From assembly GCA_964593555.1 (NCBI GenBank), contig CAZQIC010000125.1, positions 1 through 13,621 on the forward strand: DNA of 13,621 nucleotides, written 5' to 3'. How positions within the stretch are numbered: position 1 is the stretch's first letter; every line of letters begins with the position of its first letter. Positions 6,624 to 12,483 of this stretch are shown here, in pieces. The position numbers were made by a program, and so were the translations under genes. Source of the DNA: CAZQIC01 sp964593555. GTDB lineage: Bacteria > Bacteroidota > Bacteroidia > JAFLBG01. The notes under the pieces were generated by a model. That model was not told where the DNA came from and ran no database searches. It worked only from the letters and a program-made list of their open reading frames with translations.

Positions 6624-7964
6624 TTGTCCGAATCTCTTCTTACCGTAATATTTTATTTTTACAGGTCGTTGTTTTCTTATTTAACCAACAGCTCTAAAAA
6701 TAAAGCTTTATTTCTTGCTGGCCATTGCCTGGTTAATAAGCCTAGTTTTCGACTCAAGGAAGAATCTAAAAAAGATCCATTAATAGGACTGCGCATATAC
6801 AAACGCGTCATCGGTAAATTATTTACGGAGCAACCTCTTGTTAAAATTTTTAATCCCGAAAACAAAATCGCGGTATTAGCAGGTAATCCTGCATACCAGG
6901 GAATGATCGTTGAATATGTTGAAAACCTGAATAAAGAGAAAATAGGTTTTTTTATTATCAAAGAAAATATTTTTTCAGGAGGAACAGTATTCAGCAAAAT
7001 TCTAAGCTCGTTCATTATAACTTTTTTTTCAATTCCGTTTATTATTGCCAGTCTTTTTTCTGGAAAACGGGCAAATCTTGCAATTACTATTTCGGAAATG
7101 GTAGAAAATGCCGGAATTCTTCGCTTTATAAAACAAAATAAAATAAAGGAATTTCATGATTTTATACCATTCGAAAAAGATTCAAATATTCTTGCCGTAA
7201 TACTTATAAGCAAAGGTGTTTCAGTTAATAAAATACCATCCTCTGGTCCTCTTGCAGGACACAATAAAATTCTCATTGCGAATAGCGTTACAGTGAGCTC
7301 CGTTTATCACCTGGAAGAAATAGAACATTTTAAAGAAACTTTTCTTGTTGAAACTATCAGGCGCGGTATGTCTAAAAATTGCTTCTCCTTTATACATCAC
7401 TATATTAACAAGCCAAAAGATACACCTGCAAACACCATTGGTTTTTATTCAACCGGTTCATGGATAAGAAACGCAAATCAGGCCTTAGGCTCAGTTGTTC
7501 CGGGATCTAATGATGAATTACCACTCATTGAAACATTAAACCAATATTTGCTAAAAAACAGAGACTACAAGCTTGTTCTCTTTCTCCACCCCAAAGAAAA
7601 AAATCCCATAGAAAATTGTATAGAGCACTATAAAAAATTATTTCAAACTGATTTTACGATCGGGAACATGGACCAGCTATCTGTAGAAACCTTTGCCAAA
7701 GTTGATCTTGGTATCGGTATATATTCTACGGTTCTTTTTGAAAGATTATTTTGCGGCTTTAAAGTTATACTCTTTCCAAAAAATATGGAAAACTTCCCCT
7801 TGCCTCAATCAACTCTTAGCAATATTTGTGTAAAGGATGAAAAACAGCTGGAAGTAAAAATAAGCGACTCGCTTAAATTGTCGAGGGTAGCGTTTTTAGA
7901 AAAGAATCAGTTGAAAGAATATGAATTCTTCGGAGCTACAGAAGATCTAACTCTTCAAAAGTGA
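6624..7964 (+). CDS. Predicted GT-B-like glycosyltransferase with HP and S/T motifs (candidate CMP-sugar transferase)
   Basis: I do not recognise a named family with certainty. The 446 residues include IPFEKDSNI and KIPSSGPL (181-210), IGFYSTGSWIR (272-282), an LFLHPKEK block (319-326) and DLGIGIYSTVLFE (361-373). An HP dipeptide followed some 45 residues later by a Ser/Thr motif at a GT-B domain end is the pattern of bacterial sialyltransferases and polysialyltransferases (GT38, GT52 and GT80 types) and of Kdo transferases, where the His and Ser/Thr hold the CMP. A hydrophobic stretch (124-146) may be membrane-attached or buried. As last gene of the operon with NeuA- and NeuB-like enzymes, it fits a transferase for the CMP-activated sugar. 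The start is uncertain: TTG at 6624 (or TTG at 6669), with no ATG until residue 94 and in-frame stops at 6555, 6582 and 6597. Its end overlaps the convergent AAC(3)-like gene by 18 bp. Confidence 0.65.
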   Translation: MSESLLTVIFYFYRSLFSYLTNSSKNKALFLAGHCLVNKPSFRLKEESKKDPLIGLRIYKRVIGKLFTEQPLVKIFNPENKIAVLAGNPAYQGMIVEYVENLNKEKIGFFIIKENIFSGGTVFSKILSSFIITFFSIPFIIASLFSGKRANLAITISEMVENAGILRFIKQNKIKEFHDFIPFEKDSNILAVILISKGVSVNKIPSSGPLAGHNKILIANSVTVSSVYHLEEIEHFKETFLVETIRRGMSKNCFSFIHHYINKPKDTPANTIGFYSTGSWIRNANQALGSVVPGSNDELPLIETLNQYLLKNRDYKLVLFLHPKEKNPIENCIEHYKKLFQTDFTIGNMDQLSVETFAKVDLGIGIYSTVLFERLFCGFKVILFPKNMENFPLPQSTLSNICVKDEKQLEVKISDSLKLSRVAFLEKNQLKEYEFFGATEDLTLQK

Positions 7965-8810
7965 TTTAATAAATGCTTTAAATTTTCTTATTCGGTAGGA
8001 AATAAGATTTTCCTTTTTTAGAAAAAAATATTTGTCTTTTTTTAATGCTTCAACTCCTTCATTAAAAAGATCTGTTGCTTTTATTGACATTATTTGTCCG
8101 TCGCCGACTGTTACACTTTTTAATAGCCCTTTTTTCAGAAGCAAGTTTTCAAATCTGGTAAAATCAATTTTAAATCGATCGCTTTTAGAATATGTAATAA
8201 TTTCCTGAACATATTCCCTTCCGTTTTCAATGATCTTAATTTTTTTTGGTGTCTTTCTTCTATAAGGAACTTTTGCCGTTTCTTCAATGAAATGGTTGAA
8301 AGTGCAGTAGTAAAATCCGGCTCCCCAAAATATTAATGTCGCATTTTCGTGATACAGTTTTCCATAAATAGATCCATCACCAAAGGTGCTGTTATCAATA
8401 ACTTTAAAACCTATATCATTACCCCAAAGTGCAAAAGAGTGAGTCGGATGGCTACTTCTGTAAACATCTTTCATTTTTCTAAAAAACTCTGTTAACACAC
8501 CGCCACCAGAAGGCGTTTTAAGCGTATCAAAAACACCCGTCTTTAAGGGATCCAGGGAAAAAGTTGTCATCATGAGAGTGCCCTTTTCTCCTATCCTATC
8601 CTTTATATCCTGAACAAATTGATTAAGCACCATTTGCTGGCTAACGTTTACCTGACTTATCAATTTACCAAATGCAAAAAACTGAGTATGCAAAAACAAT
8701 ACAGATCCTTCATTAATACCCAATTGATCATAAGCATTTATAAAATCACGATATGATACAAATCCATTTTTTGATTTGAAAATATTGCCGGTTTGTACAG
8801 TAGTAGCCAT
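7947..8810 (-). CDS. AAC(3)-family (aminoglycoside 3-N-acetyltransferase-like) N-acyltransferase
   Basis: This 287-residue protein matches the antibiotic-NAT fold: SVLFLHTQFFAFG (36-48), a GTLMMTTFSLDP strand (77-88), an SGGGVLTEFFR block (101-111), HPTHSFALWG (121-130), FGDGSIYGKL (143-152) and NHFIEE (172-177). The last supplies the H-x-x-E seen in the family, near the catalytic His. Members use acetyl-CoA to acylate the 3-amine of aminoglycosides, but homologues in polysaccharide loci act on amino sugars. It is last in the minus-strand operon, six bases after the GNAT gene and downstream of a ligase and carrier protein. I infer N-acylation of an amino sugar or nucleotide-activated amino sugar, with the acyl group coming either from a CoA thioester or from the carrier protein. 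Antibiotic resistance is unlikely from the context. The ATG at 8810 has no clear Shine-Dalgarno. Confidence 0.85.
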   Translation of the reverse strand: MATTVQTGNIFKSKNGFVSYRDFINAYDQLGINEGSVLFLHTQFFAFGKLISQVNVSQQMVLNQFVQDIKDRIGEKGTLMMTTFSLDPLKTGVFDTLKTPSGGGVLTEFFRKMKDVYRSSHPTHSFALWGNDIGFKVIDNSTFGDGSIYGKLYHENATLIFWGAGFYYCTFNHFIEETAKVPYRRKTPKKIKIIENGREYVQEIITYSKSDRFKIDFTRFENLLLKKGLLKSVTVGDGQIMSIKATDLFNEGVEALKKDKYFFLKKENLISYRIRKFKAFIKSLLKS

Positions 8811-8816
8811 GTGATA

Positions 8817-9293
8817 TTACCCGGACTTTCTCATTTTTAATAATTCCGGTTTATAATTATTTTTTTTCCAAAAATCAATTCCAACCTGGTTATGATATAA
8901 CACTTCCAATTCAATTGAATGGACATCTTTTCCAATTAGCCATTTCTCCATTTTATCAAGAAGCATTTTGGCTTTACCATCTCTTCTTTCATTTGGTAAA
9001 ATATAAATATGCGAAATGGCCCCCACTCTTAAATTCCCAAGGTATGACGGTGTCACCCTCAAAGTGGCTATACCAAAACCAGTCATTTTATTATTATCAA
9101 AAGTACCTACCAGATAATTGTTTCTTCCTGCTGTTTTACGAATGGATTCACATAAAATTTTTGCACCGTCTTTTGATATATTTATGTTTAGGCCTTGCTC
9201 ACTCATATCATCATACATTTTCACAACTAATATTTCCAGTTGCTCAAATATTTCATCACCATCACCAGCTATAATATCCCTTACTTCAATCAT
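8817..9293 (-). CDS. GNAT-family N-acyltransferase
   Basis: This 158-residue protein is a single GNAT domain. Motif A, which binds the acyl-CoA pyrophosphate, is SHIYILPNERRDGKAKML (94-111), including the R-x-x-G-x-A loop. Motif B lies around YHNQVGIDFWKKNNYKP (133-149), ending in the usual FW/Y-x-x-x-G/N-Y/F signature. The N-terminal half (1-60) is the acceptor side and resembles no family I know. The ATG (9293) overlaps the carrier-protein stop by four bases (ATGA), so the two are probably translated together. Adjacency to an adenylation enzyme and carrier protein suggests a role in moving the carrier-bound acyl or aminoacyl group to an amine, either alone or in series with the AAC(3)-like enzyme. 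A simple acetyl-CoA-dependent sugar N-acetyltransferase remains equally possible. Confidence 0.83.
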   Translation of the reverse strand: MIEVRDIIAGDGDEIFEQLEILVVKMYDDMSEQGLNINISKDGAKILCESIRKTAGRNNYLVGTFDNNKMTGFGIATLRVTPSYLGNLRVGAISHIYILPNERRDGKAKMLLDKMEKWLIGKDVHSIELEVLYHNQVGIDFWKKNNYKPELLKMRKSG

Positions 9294-9544
9294 TTTTTCA
9301 AATTTTTAATTAATGTATATAAGGAAATGATAGAAGTAAACTCGGATGGATCAAGTTGCGAAAAATCAAATTCAATATTAAACTCAGCTTCAAGATCATT
9401 CATAAATTCCAGGAAACTGAACGAGTCTAACACGCCGGTTTGAGTAAGACTTTCATTTTCGTCAATTTCATTTATAGATATGCCCAGAAGTTCAATTCTT
9501 GACTTTAACTTGTTAATGATCCTGCTTTTTATTTCATCTTCCAT
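9290..9544 (-). CDS. Acyl/peptidyl carrier protein (phosphopantetheine attachment at Ser41)
   Basis: This is a small acidic four-helix carrier protein of 84 residues. The 4'-phosphopantetheine site is in TGVLDSFSFLEF (36-47), with Ser41 following Asp40 as in the DSL signature; here Leu is replaced by Phe. Before it comes a helix I and loop ending IDENESLTQTG. After it the acidic helix II region (EFMNDLEAEFNIEF) is what carrier-protein partners recognise. Its start overlaps the end of the ligase gene by 11 bases and its stop overlaps the GNAT start, forming a ligase-carrier-transferase unit. I infer that it is loaded by the neighbouring adenylation enzyme, much as DltC is loaded by DltA or a free PCP by a stand-alone A domain. 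No phosphopantetheinyl transferase or thioesterase gene is visible, so these would be encoded elsewhere. Confidence 0.88.
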   Translation of the reverse strand: MEDEIKSRIINKLKSRIELLGISINEIDENESLTQTGVLDSFSFLEFMNDLEAEFNIEFDFSQLDPSEFTSIISLYTLIKNLKK

Positions 9545-11108
9545 TAGAAGTGGGTATTAATTTTTCAAGTTTTTTCAAATCAATCTTCTTATTGTCATTC
9601 AAAGGAAGTTCTTTTAAAAATATTATCCTCTTAGGCACCATATAATCGGGAAGTCTTTGTTTGCATTGATCTATAATTTCCTGTTCTTTATTTGCAGTAT
9701 CTGATAACACAAAGGAGTAAACCCCCTGGGCAATTCCATCCTGTACAGGATATGGTAACGAAATTACTGTGTTTTCAGAAATAATTGATTTGATGCATAA
9801 ATTAATTTCTTCGAGCTCAACTCTATGGCCCAAAATTTTGACTTGAAAGTCTTTTCTTGATTTGAAAAAAAGATCTCCTTCACTATCCTGAACTACTAAA
9901 TCGCCCGTCTTATACCATAAGTTCTCGGAATCATTAAATCTAACAAATCCTTTTTTTGTCGCCTCAATATTATTTAGATAATTGCTCGTAACCTGTTCTC
10001 CGGCCAGGCATAATTCGCCCACTTCATCTTGCATAACCTCTTTATCAAATTCATCAACGATCTTGTATTGCTGAGAGCTGAATATTTTTCCAATGGAAAT
10101 AATTTCATTTAAAGTTTTATTAACGTCCGGCGTTGTTGCATTGTACCGATAGTGAGAAATTCCAATTGTTGTTTCTGTTGGCCCATAAATATTCTCAACT
10201 ATAGAATTTGATGCTGCATTTTGCCACGACTCTGCAACAACAGCTGGCAAGGGCTCTCCACAAAACAAAGACACTTTCAAGGAAGGAAAAGAATTAGGCC
10301 GCAACATTTTAAATCTATTCATAAACATGCCGACAGAAGGGACAGAAAACCAATAAGTAAGCTTATTATCAATAATAAATTTTGCCGGCCCCATTAATGA
10401 TTTTTCAGGGACACAATATAGAGCTGCGCCTGAGCACCAACACAAAAACATATCATGAACACTCAGATCAAAAGTAAGATCGAATGTTTGAGAAAATTTT
10501 TCACTGGGAATAACCTGATAACGCTCAAACATATAATTGATATATGAACAAACGTTATTGTGACTTATTGGTACTCCCTTAGGCAAACCGGTACTTCCCG
10601 AAGTAAAAAGCAAATATGCATGAGTCGATTCGCCTTCTACTGTATTCGAAATTTTTTCTTTATTTATAAAAAAGAAATTGAGATTTTTATTCGAAAGTAA
10701 TTCTGGACTTACCTCTTCTTTAGCAAAATCTATAATAACATTTAACGGTCTTGATATTTCATTAAGGAACGGAATGGCTTCACTCTGCACTTCCTTTCCA
10801 AGTATCAAGGTATTAATCTGCGACAGATTCAAGATCAGCTTATTTCTGCTATGGGGAAATTTTGGATTCAAAGGAACGTATCCTTTCCCGCTTTGTAATA
10901 TCCCCAGAATACCGGAATATGCTGTAACACTTCTATGAGCAAATAGACCAATGAAAGGAGATCTATCTCCCATTTGTTTTACTGCTTCAGAAAAAGCACC
11001 GGAATATTCATTTATTTTTTCGTAGGTATACTGACTCCCATCTACCACCAGCGCAGTATTATGCGGGTATTTTATGAACGACTGTCTGAAATAATTAAAA
11101 ATGTTCAT
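9534..11108 (-). CDS. Stand-alone adenylation enzyme (NRPS A-domain / DltA-like AMP-dependent ligase)
   Basis: This 524-residue ANL-superfamily enzyme activates a carboxylate with ATP and would thioesterify it to the carrier protein encoded next to it. Core motifs are in order: A3 LLFTSGSTGLPKG (166-178), A4 FDLSVHD (213-219), A5 NIYGPTETT (307-315), A7 YKTGDL (399-404), A8 FKSRKDFQVKILGHRVELEEI (about 415-435) and A10 NDNKKIDLKKL (504-514), with the catalytic Lys near 508. Asp214 occupies the place of Asp235 of GrsA-type domains, which holds the amino group of an amino acid substrate, so an amino acid is the likely substrate; which one cannot be read here. The length and lack of condensation or carrier domains match a free-standing DltA-type protein. 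A weak AAGG lies upstream of the ATG at 11108, 22 bp after the toroid gene's stop. There is no DltB or DltD nearby, so teichoic-acid alanylation is unlikely. Confidence 0.9.
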   Translation of the reverse strand: MNIFNYFRQSFIKYPHNTALVVDGSQYTYEKINEYSGAFSEAVKQMGDRSPFIGLFAHRSVTAYSGILGILQSGKGYVPLNPKFPHSRNKLILNLSQINTLILGKEVQSEAIPFLNEISRPLNVIIDFAKEEVSPELLSNKNLNFFFINKEKISNTVEGESTHAYLLFTSGSTGLPKGVPISHNNVCSYINYMFERYQVIPSEKFSQTFDLTFDLSVHDMFLCWCSGAALYCVPEKSLMGPAKFIIDNKLTYWFSVPSVGMFMNRFKMLRPNSFPSLKVSLFCGEPLPAVVAESWQNAASNSIVENIYGPTETTIGISHYRYNATTPDVNKTLNEIISIGKIFSSQQYKIVDEFDKEVMQDEVGELCLAGEQVTSNYLNNIEATKKGFVRFNDSENLWYKTGDLVVQDSEGDLFFKSRKDFQVKILGHRVELEEINLCIKSIISENTVISLPYPVQDGIAQGVYSFVLSDTANKEQEIIDQCKQRLPDYMVPKRIIFLKELPLNDNKKIDLKKLEKLIPTSNGR

Positions 11109-11130
11109 AGAAAATAAACCTTGAAACTCA

Positions 11131-12393
11131 TTATCCCCTTATCTCTTCCGCCAAGATTCCTTTTTTGATCAATAAAGAATCCATAAAATATTTTGTGCCC
11201 CACTCAATAAGATCGTACGATTGATATTTACCACTAAGCGGGTACGATGCGGGCATAACCCCATTCATACATTGATTATCGAAACCTCTTGGCTGCAATT
11301 TTTTTGTACCAGAAATAATATTTTCAAATAATTCTTTATAGGACCTTTTCTGATATTGCTCCGGAATTTTTGACAGAATAATCGCCATTTGGGATAAACC
11401 GGTAACACACAGTTCATCCCGAAAGTCTCCTGATTTATGCAAATAAGAAGGCAACATATCTGCGTAAGATGATTTCGTTTTATCAAAACTCATTAAAAAA
11501 TCTATCCCCTTTATTGTGCAGTTAAGATATTTTTCATCTCTAAAATATAAATATGCTTCTATTGTACCTCTTAAAGTATATGCTATCCTATGAAGTACGG
11601 CCCAATCTCCTTCAAATCCCCAATCTTCAATCCAGCCACTATTTAATTGAAGTGATACTACCCAATCAAAATTTCTTTTTGCCCCCGTTAGAATTTTTTC
11701 ATTCTTTAAAACAATTCCCGCCCTTAAAAGCCCATAGGTTGCACTTGCGTAACAGGTTTTTTTTGATTTCAAATAAGAATAGCGTGTATTGAAAGACCCG
11801 TCTTCTTCAATTTCATCATTAAGAAAGTTTGCAGCCTTCGTTATTCTTTGCCTAAGATCTTCTTTATCAATATTTGAAAAAAAATCTTTATTCATTTTAT
11901 TTTCTTCAGCAAGTGACTCATAGAGATCACAAAAACCCAATAAGATTTGAGCCGTATTAAAAACACTTGGCTTGCCGTAATTATTCATTGCTGCATGCCC
12001 TCCAGTAAAAGCACCATTATCAAACTGAATGCTTTTAAGATATTGATAAGAATTGATCACTAATTGAGAAACATTTTTATAATCAATTCCAGGAATCGTG
12101 GTATTTCGCATAATCGAAAGCAGAGTACATAAGGTATATCCGGTGGTTTCAGGATAAGAAGGGCCCAAGCCGTAATTATATTTAACATTGAACTTTGTCG
12201 GAAATCCTTTACCATTCAACAATTGATTGGTATGTGATAGCCAATTAAGAGCAAGCTTAATATGTTCATCGCTAGAAAGCTCCGTAAAGGGAGTTTTACT
12301 CTCAAAAAGTTTAAAAAGCCTTTTTAGATCACGATTAAAGTTAACCCTGAACTTTGAGTTATAGTGAAATCTAATCTTAGAAATAACACCCAT
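11131..12393 (-). CDS. Predicted alpha/alpha-toroid protein of unknown function (terpene-cyclase/glycosidase-like helical fold)
   Basis: I do not recognise a named family. The 420 residues show repeating helix pairs with aromatic and Gly-rich turns: SYPETTGYTLCTLL (79-92), NGAFTGGHAAMNNYG (126-140), PSVFNTAQILLGF (142-154), a DGSFNTRYSYL turn (198-208), CYASATYGLLRAG (214-226), GDWAVLHRIAYTLRGTIEA (262-280) and PASYPLSGKY with an EWGTKYFMDSL helix (381-407). Repeats of this kind build (alpha/alpha) barrels such as prenyltransferase/squalene-cyclase-like, glycosidase and C5-epimerase folds. The conserved-looking His, Tyr, Asp and Glu in the turns suggest a catalytic cavity. It has no signal peptide, so it is cytoplasmic. 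It heads the minus operon whose other genes are a ligase, a carrier protein and two N-acyltransferases, so it may act on a glycan or glycan-linked intermediate. The start ATG (12393) has a GGGAG seven bases upstream. Confidence 0.7.
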   Translation of the reverse strand: MGVISKIRFHYNSKFRVNFNRDLKRLFKLFESKTPFTELSSDEHIKLALNWLSHTNQLLNGKGFPTKFNVKYNYGLGPSYPETTGYTLCTLLSIMRNTTIPGIDYKNVSQLVINSYQYLKSIQFDNGAFTGGHAAMNNYGKPSVFNTAQILLGFCDLYESLAEENKMNKDFFSNIDKEDLRQRITKAANFLNDEIEEDGSFNTRYSYLKSKKTCYASATYGLLRAGIVLKNEKILTGAKRNFDWVVSLQLNSGWIEDWGFEGDWAVLHRIAYTLRGTIEAYLYFRDEKYLNCTIKGIDFLMSFDKTKSSYADMLPSYLHKSGDFRDELCVTGLSQMAIILSKIPEQYQKRSYKELFENIISGTKKLQPRGFDNQCMNGVMPASYPLSGKYQSYDLIEWGTKYFMDSLLIKKGILAEEIRG

Positions 12394-12483
12394 TTTTATG
12401 CTCCCAAAATATTATATTAAAGATAGCTAATTTTAAACCTTTTCTATAAGACACTACGCCAAAATAATTTAATTTTAGCCTTT
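12394..12483. other. Divergent intergenic region with probable promoters for the minus operon and the GT4 gene
   Basis: The 90 bp separate the toroid gene (minus) from the glycosyltransferase (plus), so divergent promoters are expected in this AT-rich spacer. On the minus strand TATCTTTA at 12425-12418 matches seven of eight positions of the Bacteroidota -7 element TAnnTTTG and lies about 25 bp from the toroid ATG. I see no TTTG at the expected -33 distance, so the match is weak. No operator repeat is obvious. Confidence 0.35.
12401..12405 (-). promoter_or_regulatory. Probable ribosome binding site of the toroid gene
   Basis: On the minus strand GGGAG lies seven bases before the ATG at 12393, a normal spacing for a Shine-Dalgarno sequence. 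It supports this start, and with it the first gene of the minus-strand operon is the one with a recognisable site while most inner genes rely on overlaps. Confidence 0.4.

Noticed and set aside
7947..8810. Aminoglycoside resistance gene
   Set aside because: The AAC(3) fold is clear, but the operon context is glycan acylation and no mobile element or resistance gene lies nearby.
8915..9443. Three plus-strand open frames opposite the GNAT and carrier genes
   Set aside because: They are mirror frames of well-supported minus-strand genes and show no family motif.
9290..11108. dlt operon (teichoic-acid D-alanylation)
   Set aside because: DltA- and DltC-like genes are present, but there is no DltB or DltD, and the neighbours are soluble N-acyltransferases in a glycan locus.
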